Shown: positions 8,067 through 16,808, counted from the stretch's first letter. The stretch is DNA of 64,000 nt from Actinomycetes bacterium (GCA_023404955.1 JAEXZY010000038.1:39269-103268), one strand, 5' to 3'. Program-made: numbers and translations. Notes: generated by a model not told the origin, from the sequence alone.

Positions 8067-9194
8067 GTGAGCGTTCCGGGGTCGGCGCACTTGGTTCTTG
8101 CCTCGGGCGTGGTTCACCTGGACGAGGCCAGCGCAGTCTTCGAAGCGATGCTGTCTGGGTGGGGTCGTCAACAGGCGTCTCGGCTACTCGCTGCTGAGGC
8201 CACGATCGAGCCGCGGCTGGCGTTGGTGCGGCGGTTCGCAGAGTTCGCCGGGGCGCCTCCGTGGGACTGGACTGCCGGCGATGTCGAAGACTTCACGGCC
8301 GCTTTGATGTCGGGCCCGGAACGCAAAGCACCGTCGACCATTCGCGGCTATCACATGTCGTTGCGGATGTTCTGCGACTACCTACTCGATAGCCGCTACG
8401 GTTGGATCGCGCAATGCGAGAACAGGTTCGGACGGATCCCATCGCAGGTCTGTCACGACTACAACACCGCCGCGCATCTGGTCGACTACGAGGGCAAGCC
8501 CGCGCGTCGCCCGTTCACCTACGACGAACTGGAAACATTGTTCGATTTCCTCGATGATCGCGTCGATGTTCTCGCTCGGTCCAGGAACAAAGGCGCGTTC
8601 GCGGCGCTGCGCGACGCACAGATGATCAAGACGGCCTACGCCTTCGGTTTACGCCGCCGCGAGCTGTGCTATCTCGATCTCGCCGACCTGCGTCCGAACT
8701 CGCGGATGCCGGCCTGGGGCACGTTCGGCGCCGTCCACGTTCGCTACGCCAAATCACGTCGCGGCAGCTCTCCCAGGCGTCGCACCGTGCTCGCCGTTCC
8801 GGAGTTCGACTGGGTGATCGACGGACTGCGCCAATGGGTCGACCACGGCCGCCCACTCCTCAGCCCCGGGAACCGTCAAGAGCTCTGGCTGACCGAGCGT
8901 CGACGGCGCGTGGCGACCAAGACCATGGATAGGCGATTCGCCGTCGCACGGGTGCAAGCGGGACTGCCTGCCGAGCTCACCTTGCACTGCCTGCGGCACT
9001 CCTATGTCACCCATCTGATCGAGTTCGGTTATCCGGAGCGGTTCGTCACCGAACAGGTGGGGCACTCGTATGCCTCGACCACCGCGATCTATACCTCGGT
9101 GTCCGACGACTTCAAGACCAAAACACTGCAGGCGGCGCTGCGCCGCGTCTACGGATCATCCACGACGACAGGTGAAGGCGGAGATGAGCACTAG
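8067..9194 (+). CDS. Tyrosine recombinase / integrase
   Basis: 375 aa from GTG 8067, chosen for the GGAGG 7 bases upstream; an earlier TTG at 8043 lacks a site. The N-terminal SAM-like core-binding domain (about 1-115) is followed by the catalytic domain: Arg in AYAFGLRRRELCYLDL, a likely Lys in VRYAKSRRG, the HxxR box LHCLRHSYVTHLIE, the second His in VGHSYASTTAIY and the nucleophile Tyr in TTAIYTSVS. All residues needed for strand exchange are present. It overlaps the XRE gene by 11 bases and is the first gene of a three-gene operon. Confidence 0.93.
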   Translation: MSVPGSAHLVLASGVVHLDEASAVFEAMLSGWGRQQASRLLAAEATIEPRLALVRRFAEFAGAPPWDWTAGDVEDFTAALMSGPERKAPSTIRGYHMSLRMFCDYLLDSRYGWIAQCENRFGRIPSQVCHDYNTAAHLVDYEGKPARRPFTYDELETLFDFLDDRVDVLARSRNKGAFAALRDAQMIKTAYAFGLRRRELCYLDLADLRPNSRMPAWGTFGAVHVRYAKSRRGSSPRRRTVLAVPEFDWVIDGLRQWVDHGRPLLSPGNRQELWLTERRRRVATKTMDRRFAVARVQAGLPAELTLHCLRHSYVTHLIEFGYPERFVTEQVGHSYASTTAIYTSVSDDFKTKTLQAALRRVYGSSTTTGEGGDEH

Positions 9195-9516
9195 GACCGT
9201 GCTGCGGTGGAACCTGCGTCAGCTGATGGCCCAGAACGGAATGTTCGCCACCACCGACCTTGTCGCACCGCTGCACGAGCGTGGCGTGGAGATCTCCCGA
9301 CAGATGGTGCACCGGATCGCGACCAAGCCCCCGCAGCGCATCAATCTCGACCTGCTCGCCGCCCTCTGCGACATCTTGTCGTGCACGCCCAACGACCTGC
9401 TCGAGCTCGTCGCCGAACAAGTCCGTGAGGCGCCCGCGGTCAACGACAGCGGACCCGGCATCGGCGACCTGCGACCCATCCGCGCCACCATCCGCCGCCC
9501 CCACGACAACCAGTGA
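9184..9516 (+). CDS. XRE/Cro-type helix-turn-helix protein of the recombinase trio
   Basis: 110 aa. ATG at 9184 lies inside the integrase gene with GGCGGAG just upstream, and the GTG of the next gene overlaps the stop. The body LRQLMAQNGMFATTDLVAPL, ISRQMVHRIATK, INLDLLAALCDILSCTPNDLLE matches the Cro/C1 fold seen in short mobile-element regulators. It could repress the operon or act as a directionality factor. The tight translational coupling implies it is made in step with both recombinase-type proteins. Confidence 0.82.
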   Translation: MSTRTVLRWNLRQLMAQNGMFATTDLVAPLHERGVEISRQMVHRIATKPPQRINLDLLAALCDILSCTPNDLLELVAEQVREAPAVNDSGPGIGDLRPIRATIRRPHDNQ

Positions 9517-10979
9517 CTCAGCGGGCCTGCTGGGAGTGTGCAAGCACCATCCGGCTAACCCCACTGACGCACGGGCGTCGCATCTGTGTCGCATGCCGTC
9601 GCAGACGGCACTATCACCCCGAGAAATGCCCGCGGTGTGAGACCGTGCGGCCACTGGCGTGGCAGCTCGACGATGCCATCGTGTGCGCCTCCTGCGCCGG
9701 TGTCGCATCGATCTTCACCTGCAGCGAATGCGGCCGCGAAGAACACCCCTACGGGTTCTACCGATGCGCCCGCTGCTTCCTACGCGAGCGCCTCACCGAG
9801 CTGCTCACCGACCCGATCAGCGGCACGATTCATCACCGACTACGGCCCGTGTTCGACGAACTGATCAACGCCGACCGCCCACAGACGGTGCTCTGGTGGC
9901 TGCGAAAGAAGCCCGGTACCGGCCCGCAGCTCCTTCGCGACATGGCCTGCGGAACGCGTGAAATCAGCCACGACACCTTCAGCGATCTTCCCTCGGACCG
10001 AGCCCACGATTACTTGCGCAGCCTCCTGGTCGCGGTCGGCGTTCTGGGCCCGATCGACATCCGCGTCGAACGGATGCTGCCCTGGATCGAGGACGTTGTA
10101 GCCGAGCTTCCGGCCGAAGACGCCGCCATCGTTCGCCGATTCGCGCATTGGCATGTACTGCGCCAGATGCGCAAGGCCTCCCACGAGAACCGGCTGACGA
10201 GATCGATGACCGATGCCTGCCGTCGTCGCGTCCGCGTGGCGATTCAGTTCATGGCGTTTCTGCACACCCACGACGCCACTCCGGCGACAGCGACACAGGA
10301 GATGCTGGAGCGCTACCAGGCGCTCCACCGGAGGCCGCTCACTGCCGAGTACGCCTTCCTCGTCTGGCTACGCCAATCCCGCATCAACACCACACTGAGG
10401 GTCACCGATCCGCCACGGTCACCTCCCTCGGTAACCGTCTCGGATTCCCAGCGGTGGGCCGCCGTCGGGCGGCTGCTGCACGACGACACAATCCGCCGCA
10501 AAACCCGCATCGCGGGACTGCTCACATTGTTGTTCGCCCAACCTCTTTCGCGCATCGTCGCCCTGCGATCAAGCCAAATCTCGATCTCCGACGATCACGC
10601 CGTGCATGTCGTCTTCGCCGCCATCCCCATCCAAATGCCTCCCCTACTCGACGACCTCATCCGCGAGCATCTGGAGCAGCAATGCGAAAGCCGCTACACC
10701 CCATCCCATACGGGCTGGCTGTTCCCCGGCCGACTTCCCGGCACCCACCTGTCCACCGAGAACATCCGCACCCAGCTCGTCGCGGTCGGGGTGAAACCCT
10801 ACGAACATCGCAAAGCCGCCCTCTTCCAGCTCGCCAGCGACATGCCCGCACCCGTGCTGGCCGAACTGCTCGCGATCACCACCAAGAACGCAGCCGCCTG
10901 GGCCAAACTCGCCGCCCGCGACTGGACCGATTACGTCACCGAACGCGGCAGATCAATGCCGCATCGAAGGCGGAGCTAA
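9513..10979 (+). CDS. Zinc-ribbon protein with divergent tyrosine-recombinase-like domain
   Basis: 488 aa, GTG overlapping the previous stop (GTGA). Residues 1-95 carry about five Cys pairs (CWEC, CVAC, CPRC, CASC, CSEC, CARC), that is two or three zinc ribbons. The middle is helical. The last 200 residues resemble a recombinase catalytic core: Arg in PLSRIVALRSSQI, HRKAALFQLA in place of the HxxR box, then AAAWAKLAARDWTDYVTER, where Trp could stand for the second His and Tyr for the nucleophile. The match is weak and several core residues are shifted or missing, so it may be a non-catalytic partner that guides the integrase. I infer it works only with its two neighbours. Confidence 0.7.
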   Translation: MTQRACWECASTIRLTPLTHGRRICVACRRRRHYHPEKCPRCETVRPLAWQLDDAIVCASCAGVASIFTCSECGREEHPYGFYRCARCFLRERLTELLTDPISGTIHHRLRPVFDELINADRPQTVLWWLRKKPGTGPQLLRDMACGTREISHDTFSDLPSDRAHDYLRSLLVAVGVLGPIDIRVERMLPWIEDVVAELPAEDAAIVRRFAHWHVLRQMRKASHENRLTRSMTDACRRRVRVAIQFMAFLHTHDATPATATQEMLERYQALHRRPLTAEYAFLVWLRQSRINTTLRVTDPPRSPPSVTVSDSQRWAAVGRLLHDDTIRRKTRIAGLLTLLFAQPLSRIVALRSSQISISDDHAVHVVFAAIPIQMPPLLDDLIREHLEQQCESRYTPSHTGWLFPGRLPGTHLSTENIRTQLVAVGVKPYEHRKAALFQLASDMPAPVLAELLAITTKNAAAWAKLAARDWTDYVTERGRSMPHRRRS

Positions 10980-11328
10980 CTCGCAACAGCGATGTCGTAA
11001 CCACTCCATGCCGCCGAGGCCACGATTCGCCTGCTCTCGTCAAAGTTGTTCTTTGTCAATCCTCCTCGCCACAAGTCAAGCAATCGAGAAACGGGTTCAA
11101 GCAGTTGCGCGCCCTCAAGCGTCTGAGACGCCGAACCGCGGGTGACCTGCACTTCGGGTAGCTCACTACCCTGCTGCGAGTCTCCGCACCTCGCTGTGGA
11201 ACGGAAACCAGCGTACGGCCTCGCCGATGATGGCGACGAATGGTCCTTCGATGCCATCACCGACGCGATTTGCGAGAGGCGAAAAGGGCCCGAAGACCAG
11301 CCGGCTCGACATTGTGATTTCGTTGTGC
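10980..11328. other. Intergenic region after the recombinase trio
   Basis: About 350 bases between convergent genes. It contains the candidate right element end (11034-11060). Bases outside that end show no convincing open frame; the minus-strand frame 10976-11260 lacks motifs and a ribosome site. Confidence 0.45.
11034..11060 (-). repeat. Candidate right end of the recombinase element
   Basis: On the minus strand it reads ATTGACAA, nine bases, TTGACGAGAG, the inverted counterpart of 8028-8052. If real, the element spans about 3.03 kb and contains only the three recombinase genes, with no cargo. Confidence 0.45.
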
Positions 11329-12021
11329 CTAGCGAGCTGAGCGCGCCGGGCGGCCCGTCTTCTTGGTGGCGATGTTCGATTTTATGGCGTCGCTGTCGGT
11401 GTTGCGGTGGGCGGCGAGAAAGTCATCGACGATGTTCGCGCAGTCATTGTGAGTGATAGTGCGAAGCCCGGTCATTCGGGCGAAGGCGAGTGGTCCGACG
11501 AGTTGGCAAAGCGCCAGTTCCTGGTCGAAGTCGTTGAGTTCGGCTTGAGCTTTTGGGCTGGTGAGTACGGCGTCAAATGGTTGACGATATTGATCGACAA
11601 CTCGGGTCCGTAGCGCCCCGGATGTGTGGCGGTCTTCCGCTTGGGCATTGGAGCCGGTGGGCCCCAATGAGAGCCACGCGAGTGTCGTGACATGCAGCGG
11701 TGCGTCGTTGAAAAGGGCGGCTTGGCGGCTGAGCAATTCGATCAGCTGCTCACGGAGGGGTCCGCTGGTCGGTGCCGGAGTGGTCACTTGTGGAAGTAGG
11801 CGTTCGAACGTGGCTGCCAGTAAATGCGACGAACTGTGGAAGTGGCGGTACAGCGTGGTTCGGGCCACTTTGGATGCTTTGGTGACGGCATCGATAGTGA
11901 CCGCTTCCACCCCACCGGTGCTCAGTAGCGTTGCCGCAGCATCCAGCAGCCGGGTGCGTGACCGGATGAGCCGAGGGTCCACGTCGTCGTCAGGGACGGG
12001 CACTGCCTGACTGTCGCTCAC
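11329..12021 (-). CDS. TetR-family regulator
   Basis: 230 aa from GTG 12021 (VSDSQAVPVP), preceded by GAGGTGAAC. The N-terminal HTH is typical: TRLLDAAATLLSTGGVEAVTIDAV, SKVARTTLYRHFHSS. The C-terminal ligand domain is not assignable, and the tail is basic (ATKKTGRPARSAR). It is divergent from the thioesterase gene across about 100 bases containing a copy of the cluster operator (12093-12117), so it may share or compete for that site. Confidence 0.85.
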   Translation of the reverse strand: MSDSQAVPVPDDDVDPRLIRSRTRLLDAAATLLSTGGVEAVTIDAVTKASKVARTTLYRHFHSSSHLLAATFERLLPQVTTPAPTSGPLREQLIELLSRQAALFNDAPLHVTTLAWLSLGPTGSNAQAEDRHTSGALRTRVVDQYRQPFDAVLTSPKAQAELNDFDQELALCQLVGPLAFARMTGLRTITHNDCANIVDDFLAAHRNTDSDAIKSNIATKKTGRPARSAR

Positions 12022-12092
12022 TCGTTCACCTCGGCGGTCGATCTTCACGCGATGCTGTCACGGCAGTCTAGCAGTGTGGTACTAACGGTAGC

Positions 12093-12117
12093 GCAGCGAA
12101 ACCGATCGTATTGGAGG
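12093..12117 (+). promoter_or_regulatory. Operator copy 1 (half-degenerate)
   Basis: GCAGCGAAAC-cgatc-GTATTGGAGG. The surrounding 28 bases (12086-12113) match those around the perfect operator at 20402-20429 at all but four positions. The right arm runs into the ribosome site of the thioesterase gene, so bound repressor would block both transcription and translation of thioesterase and TetR 12633-13304. Confidence 0.6.
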
Positions 12118-12123
12118 GTGACG

Positions 12124-12636
12124 GTGCCCGAAAGCCTGTTGCCGCCCGAGCGGCTGCCCTCGCACACCACGACATGCATGGGTTGCGGCCCGGACAACCC
12201 CCACGGACTGCGGTTGGTGGTGCATCGTAGCGGCGACGCGGTGTACACCGATGTGACGTTCGATGAGCGCCATATCGGGGCCCCGGGCCTGGCCCATGGC
12301 GGGGCAGTGGCCGCGGCATGTGATGACGTCCTGGGCTTCACGTTGTGGATCGCCGGAACCCCGGCGGTGACCCGCACCCTGACGGTCGAATATTTGCGGC
12401 CGGTGCCGCTGCATCAGACCCACCGGATTACTGCCCACATCGTCTCTCGTGAAGGGCGGGCGCTGCATGTCACGGCGACAGGCACGGGTGAGGGTGGGAT
12501 CGCCCGCTTCACCGCCAGTGCAGTGTTCATTGTCGTCAGCCCTGAGCACTTCGCCGCACACGGCGATGTCAGCGCTTTCGGCGATCTTCTGGAGCAGTTC
12601 TCGCGCCGCGGCGGCCTCGACCCGGAGCCGTCATGA
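12124..12636 (+). CDS. PaaI-type hotdog thioesterase
   Basis: 170 aa from GTG 12124, which gives the GGAGG site a 6-base spacing. Motifs: TTTCMGCGPDNPHGLRL (a CxxC-bearing N-terminal segment common in actinobacterial acyl-CoA thioesterases), the catalytic-helix start APGLAHGGAVAAACDDVLG, and the strand TRTLTVEYLRPVP. Likely hydrolyses an acyl-CoA or aryl-CoA in the cytosol. Its stop overlaps the ATG of the KstR-like TetR gene (ATGA), so the enzyme and regulator are one operon. The C-terminal tail (EHFAAHGDVSAFGDLLEQF) is repeated in a remnant at 16837-16998. Confidence 0.88.
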   Translation: MPESLLPPERLPSHTTTCMGCGPDNPHGLRLVVHRSGDAVYTDVTFDERHIGAPGLAHGGAVAAACDDVLGFTLWIAGTPAVTRTLTVEYLRPVPLHQTHRITAHIVSREGRALHVTATGTGEGGIARFTASAVFIVVSPEHFAAHGDVSAFGDLLEQFSRRGGLDPEPS

Positions 12637-13304
12637 CTGTCCCTCAGGCGCGCAGCCACGGGAAAACCCCGCCTTCGGAAGCGAACTCGGTCGCTGCAGA
12701 GAAGCGAGCCGCTAACGCGTCGCGTTCACGCGCGTCCGCACGGCGCCGGGAGACCATTCTTGATGCAGCTTTGGTCGTGGCCGCGGCGGGTGGTTACGAG
12801 GCGGTTCAGATGCGGACAGTTGCCGAGCGGGTCGGCATCGCCGTCGGCACGCTTTACCGCTATTTCCCGGCGAAAACCCACTTGCTGGTGGCAGCGCTGA
12901 CGCGCGAGTTCCGTCGACTCGACTCGGCCGGGGACTGGGCGAGTGGTGAGGGCACACCGCTGGAACGGCTCGAACGGCTCACCGCACATCTGCATGACCG
13001 CTGGCAGCGCGACCCATGGCTGACGACGGCCATGACACGGGCCTTCGCAGTCGCAGATACCCGCGCCGCCGCGGAACTCGACCGCGCGGCCGATGAGATC
13101 CAGATCCTGCTGGCCCGCACGCTCAGGGGCGGCGAGCCCACTCCTACCGATCTGCACGTGGCTGGGATCATCTCCGACATCTGGCTGGCCAACCTCGTGG
13201 CCTTCAGCGGCCACCGCGCGACAGCCGCCGACACCCGCGACCGCATTGACCGAGCCACCAGGCGCGTCGTGACCAGCGCTGCTAGGCCAGCCGTCTACCG
13301 GTAA
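12633..13304 (+). CDS. KstR-like TetR regulator
   Basis: 223 aa. The HTH and helix 4 (YEAVQMRTVAERVGIAVGTL, YRYFPAKTHLLVAALTREF) and the C-terminal MTRAFAVADTRAAAELDR and IISDIWLANLVAF track, from memory, closely with mycobacterial KstR, the cholesterol-catabolism repressor that senses a steroid acyl-CoA. The operator here differs from the known KstR box, so this is a paralogue with another site. ATGA overlap with the thioesterase. The stop codon lies within operator copy 2, so it probably controls itself, the DUF6188 gene and the distant MmpL gene. Confidence 0.87.
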   Translation: MTVPQARSHGKTPPSEANSVAAEKRAANASRSRASARRRETILDAALVVAAAGGYEAVQMRTVAERVGIAVGTLYRYFPAKTHLLVAALTREFRRLDSAGDWASGEGTPLERLERLTAHLHDRWQRDPWLTTAMTRAFAVADTRAAAELDRAADEIQILLARTLRGGEPTPTDLHVAGIISDIWLANLVAFSGHRATAADTRDRIDRATRRVVTSAARPAVYR

Positions 13305-13325
13305 CGATACTGCTGGTATCGCAGC
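13301..13325 (+). promoter_or_regulatory. Operator copy 2
   Basis: GTAACGATAC-tgctg-GTATCGCAGC: same length, spacer and core (CGATAC/GTATCG) as the site at 20410-20434. It lies 58 bases ahead of the DUF6188 start and overlaps the stop codon of the KstR-like gene. A further half-site, GCGATAC, follows at 13324-13330. Confidence 0.7.
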
Positions 13326-13382
13326 GATACTTGGCGTACTCTTTGGGGATACGGCTCAACGATGCGTCGAAAAGAGACTGCC

Positions 13383-13847
13383 ATGTACACCCAATGGATC
13401 GAAAACCTTGTCGTACAACGCCTCTCGCTGCACGGCGGCCTGGTTCTGGATTTCGATGATTACAACGAAATCGTCATCTCCTGCCCCCTACTATTGACGC
13501 TTCCTGCCGTCGGCACCTACCCCATCGAGGCGGTGCGTATTGACCCCCTCAGGATCGCGACCCACGAACGCCCGCTGCTGAACCTCGCCGGCGCACTGTG
13601 CACCCAGGCCTGGTCCAGCGACGATGGAGGGCTACACCTGAGCTTCTCGCGCGGACATCGCATCGATGTCGATCCCGACGCTGAACAGACAGCGTGGGAG
13701 CTCTATGGCATGCGCCACGGCTACATGGCCTGTCTACCTCAAGGACGGGTACGCGTGGTCCGCCATGACCTCCCCGACACCGACGACGCCAACATCGTCA
13801 ACAGCGTCAGGCAATCATCGGCGGGGTCGGCGCGGCAGACCCACTAA
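13383..13847 (+). CDS. DUF6188-like small protein
   Basis: 154 aa from ATG 13383 (MYTQWIENLVVQ), with AAAGAGA upstream; a start at 13362 is less likely. The sequence is a mixed alpha/beta domain with FDDYNEIVIS, GHRIDVDPDAEQTAWELYG and a His/Tyr-rich end. From memory these motifs match the mycobacterial DUF6188 family, which has no known function. It has its own upstream operator, which makes it the only uncharacterised protein under direct control of the KstR-like repressor. Confidence 0.7.
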   Translation: MYTQWIENLVVQRLSLHGGLVLDFDDYNEIVISCPLLLTLPAVGTYPIEAVRIDPLRIATHERPLLNLAGALCTQAWSSDDGGLHLSFSRGHRIDVDPDAEQTAWELYGMRHGYMACLPQGRVRVVRHDLPDTDDANIVNSVRQSSAGSARQTH

Positions 13848-13895
13848 TCCGGCCGCGGACACTGCGACGGGTCGACTTGGGCGGCAATACGTGGA

Positions 13896-14945
13896 TCAGG
13901 TTGAACGTGGACAGGACCGCCCTGGCGACATCGAGGCGGGCGAGCATTCCCGGATGATGCTGTCGAGGTTTTGTTGCACGCGTTCGGCAGTGATGCCGAC
14001 CGATGGTGAATACAGCATGATGTGGTCGAGGACGCCGTTGTACCGTCTCAATTGTTCACGGACCTCGTGCGCCGTCCCGGCGACACCCATGGCGTCGATC
14101 ATCTCCTCGGACACAGCGGCGAACATCGCCGGGAAATCGCGCTGGGCGAATGCTTGCCGGATGGCTCGGCCTTCGCTGGCGAAGCCGTTCACATCGAGTA
14201 CCGTCTCGTAGGATTTGACCGAGGAGTAGAACGCAATCTGCTGCGCCAGTTCGCGCCTGGCGACCTCGGCGTCGTCGTGGATGGCGCACATCACCATGGA
14301 AATGATTTCCACGTCATTGGGGTCGCGGCCGGTGTGCGCGGCGCCCCTGGCGATAGCGGGCCGGACGACCTCTTCGACGTAGGTGGTTGTGAACAGCGGA
14401 TGTCCGGCTAGGCCGTCGGCCACCCGCCCGGCCGCCTCGCACATCCGGGGCCGGACACCGGCAGTGACGATCGGGATCGGCCTGCTGGAGGGTCCCACGT
14501 CGCCGGTCGGGGTGAGATTCATTCTGTAGAAACGGCCCTCGTGATGGATCGGGCCTTCATGCAGGTTCCATATCCGGCGCAGCAGCATCACGAGTTCTTC
14601 CATCCGCAGGGCGGGTGCGGAGGTGTCGGGCACGCCGTGCCAGTCGCCCATCATCCGTTTGGTGCCGTTGCCGATGCCGAGTACCAGTCGTCCGTTGGAG
14701 AGTTCGTCGAGGTCGCGCGCCTCGGTGGCCAGCACCAGGGGGCTTCGGCCGACGCCGTAGAGAATGGAGGAACCGATCCGACAGTTCTGGGTGCTGTTGG
14801 CCATCGCGGCCATGGAGATCGATCCGGACCGAGAATAGAACTCCGAGGCCCATACGGCGTCGAACCCGGCCGCATCAGCGGCCTGGGCGGTCTGGGCCAG
14901 TGACTTCAGATCCGCGCCGAGAACCGACAGGCCGTAGGTGCTCAT
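13896..14945 (-). CDS. LLM-class flavin-dependent oxidoreductase
   Basis: 349 aa, luciferase-like TIM barrel: AADAAGFDAVWASEFY, QNCRIGSSILYGVGRSPLVLA, GRLVLGIGNGTKRMM, RPIPIVTAGVRPRM. Mycobacterial members usually use F420 or FMN; the cofactor cannot be fixed here. It follows the TetR gene 14942-15538 with an ATGA overlap, so regulator and enzyme are co-transcribed. With the divergent P450 it suggests paired oxidations of a lipid or xenobiotic. Confidence 0.88.
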   Translation of the reverse strand: MSTYGLSVLGADLKSLAQTAQAADAAGFDAVWASEFYSRSGSISMAAMANSTQNCRIGSSILYGVGRSPLVLATEARDLDELSNGRLVLGIGNGTKRMMGDWHGVPDTSAPALRMEELVMLLRRIWNLHEGPIHHEGRFYRMNLTPTGDVGPSSRPIPIVTAGVRPRMCEAAGRVADGLAGHPLFTTTYVEEVVRPAIARGAAHTGRDPNDVEIISMVMCAIHDDAEVARRELAQQIAFYSSVKSYETVLDVNGFASEGRAIRQAFAQRDFPAMFAAVSEEMIDAMGVAGTAHEVREQLRRYNGVLDHIMLYSPSVGITAERVQQNLDSIIRECSPASMSPGRSCPRST

Positions 14946-15538
14946 GACTGGTCTCCTGTGCGCGGGCGCAGCCCGTCGAACATGACGGCGCTGAGGGTGC
15001 TGGCGACCACCGTCTCGTCGAGGTGGTTATCGGTGACCAGGTACATGAGTGCATTGATGGTGACCGCGCCGAACAGCGCAATCGACGTCGATCGCGCATC
15101 GGGCTGAGCGACGAGGGATCCGTCGCGGGCCCCTTCGATGAGCAGGGTTTCGACGGGTTGTTGGTAGGCGGTATTGATCATCTCGGCGATAGCCGGCATG
15201 CGGGCCGCTCGTCCCAATTCGCCGATGAGTGCACGGCATACCGCTGGCCGCTGCGCCATTGCCCGCAGTTGTGCGCGGATCACGAGTTCGAGGCGTTCGG
15301 CACCGGTGCCGCCGGTGTGCACGATCGCGGTCACAGCATCGAAGATGTCCTTGAGGAGGTCTTCGAGCAGGAAAGCAAGGATGTCCTCTTTACCGGCGAA
15401 GTAGTAGTACAGCGTCGCTTTCGGCACACCGGTCACCGCGGCGACGTCTTCGATCTTGGAGTCGTTGAGCCCCTTCTCGGCGAACAAGTCCGCCGCGGCG
15501 GGAAGCCGGTCAGAGATCTGACGTGGAATCTTGCGCAT
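14942..15538 (-). CDS. TetR-family regulator of the LLM/P450 divergon
   Basis: 198 aa, ATG start behind a GGGGGG-type site. HTH: AADLFAEKGLNDSKIEDVAAV, TGVPKATLYYYFAGKEDIL. The C-terminal domain resembles the common mycobacterial TetR_C type with PAVCRALIGELGRAA. Directly upstream, between it and the P450, lies a perfect 25-base palindrome (15560-15584), almost certainly its operator. It would repress both arms of the divergon until an effector binds. Confidence 0.9.
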   Translation of the reverse strand: MRKIPRQISDRLPAAADLFAEKGLNDSKIEDVAAVTGVPKATLYYYFAGKEDILAFLLEDLLKDIFDAVTAIVHTGGTGAERLELVIRAQLRAMAQRPAVCRALIGELGRAARMPAIAEMINTAYQQPVETLLIEGARDGSLVAQPDARSTSIALFGAVTINALMYLVTDNHLDETVVASTLSAVMFDGLRPRTGDQS

Positions 15539-15559
15539 TGCCCCCCTGTCCCGTTCGGC

Positions 15560-15584
15560 CGGTTTAGACTGCGAGTCTAAACCG
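15560..15584 (+). promoter_or_regulatory. Perfect palindromic TetR operator
   Basis: CGGTTTAGACT-gcg-AGTCTAAACCG: 11-base arms without mismatch, 3-base centre. It sits 21 bases from the TetR start and 27 bases from the P450 start, so one dimer pair could cover both promoters. Confidence 0.85.
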
Positions 15585-15611
15585 TCGTTACTTTGGTGGT
15601 CGGAGGTCTTG

Positions 15612-16808
15612 GTGGTCTCGGTGCAAATTCGTTACGACCCGTTCGACGCCTCGATTCTCAACGACCCCTATCCGACGTATCGGTCGTTGCGTGACACGGC
15701 TCCGGTGTACCGCGCCGAGGAATCCCATACCTGGGTGTTGAGCCGGCACGCCGACGTCCAGGCCGCAGCACTGGATCACGGCACGTACTCCTCGGTGGAC
15801 GGCATCTTCCCCACCCCACCGGGATCGGACTTCATCGGCTCGTTCCTGCCGATGATGATCGTGATGGACCCTCCGCGCCACGACCAGTTGCGTGCCCTGG
15901 TGAGCCGGGCGTTCACTCCCCGGCGGGTGGCCGGGCTGCAGGGCGCCATCACACAGATGGCCGCGGAGTTGTTCGAGCGCCTCGACGAGGGCTCTGGTTC
16001 GGCGGACTTCGTGACCGACTTCGCCGCGATCCTGCCCGCCGCGGTGATCGCCGATCTACTGGGCATTCCCGCCACCGATCGTGATCAGTTCCGATTGTGG
16101 TCGAGCCAACTGGTCCAGGTCGACGTCAACCACGGACAAACCACCGACGCACTGACCGCCGCCACCTCGATCTACGCCTACTTCACCGACTTCCTCGCCG
16201 ACCGCCGCCAAACCCCCCGCGAGGACATGATGTCGGCGTTGGCGAACGCCACAGTCGACGGGATCAGACTGACCGACGAGGAAGTCCTCGGCTTCTGCGC
16301 GCTGCTGCTCGTCGCGGGCTACGAGACCACCACCAATCTGCTGGGGAACTCCGCGGTCGTGCTGGCCCAGCATCGGCAGACCCGCCGACGCCTGGCCGCC
16401 GATCGAACACTATTGGGGCCGGCAGTTGAGGAGTTGCTGCGCTACGACTCACCGGCACAGGGACTTTCACGAACCCTGACCCGCGACGTCACACTGCACG
16501 ACACGACCATGCGTCAAGGTGAGAAGGTGCTGCTGCTGTTCGGGTCGGCCAACCGCGACGAGCGCGCCTTCCCCGATCCTGACGTGTTCGACATCGAGCG
16601 CACCAGTGAGCACCAGGTCGCCTTCGGTCGCGGCATCCACTTCTGTCTGGGCGCGGCACTGGCGCGGATGGAGGCCCGCATCGCTCTGGATGCTCTGTTG
16701 GACAAGGTGCCCGACTGGGAGGTCGATCTTGAATCGGCGCGGCGGCTGCGGTCCGGACCGATCCGCGGCTACACATCGCTGCCCATCACTTGGACCACAC
16801 CGGTCTAG
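15612..16808 (+). CDS. Cytochrome P450
   Basis: 398 aa from GTG 15612, 5 bases after GGAGG. Substrate-binding helix I carries VAGYETTTNLLGN, helix K the EELLR motif, and the haem-ligand loop is FGRGIHFCLGAALARME with the Cys thiolate. Soluble class I P450 that needs ferredoxin and reductase, neither of which is encoded nearby. It is first of a run with a thioesterase remnant, a thioesterase and a hydrolase. Likely hydroxylates a lipid-like or xenobiotic substrate; the exact one cannot be read. Confidence 0.95.
   Translation: MVSVQIRYDPFDASILNDPYPTYRSLRDTAPVYRAEESHTWVLSRHADVQAAALDHGTYSSVDGIFPTPPGSDFIGSFLPMMIVMDPPRHDQLRALVSRAFTPRRVAGLQGAITQMAAELFERLDEGSGSADFVTDFAAILPAAVIADLLGIPATDRDQFRLWSSQLVQVDVNHGQTTDALTAATSIYAYFTDFLADRRQTPREDMMSALANATVDGIRLTDEEVLGFCALLLVAGYETTTNLLGNSAVVLAQHRQTRRRLAADRTLLGPAVEELLRYDSPAQGLSRTLTRDVTLHDTTMRQGEKVLLLFGSANRDERAFPDPDVFDIERTSEHQVAFGRGIHFCLGAALARMEARIALDALLDKVPDWEVDLESARRLRSGPIRGYTSLPITWTTPV

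Noticed and set aside
10148..11161. 337-codon frame overlapping the zinc-ribbon recombinase-like gene
   Set aside because: Out of frame with a gene that has conserved Cys pairs and coupled start; Arg/His/Pro-rich translation.
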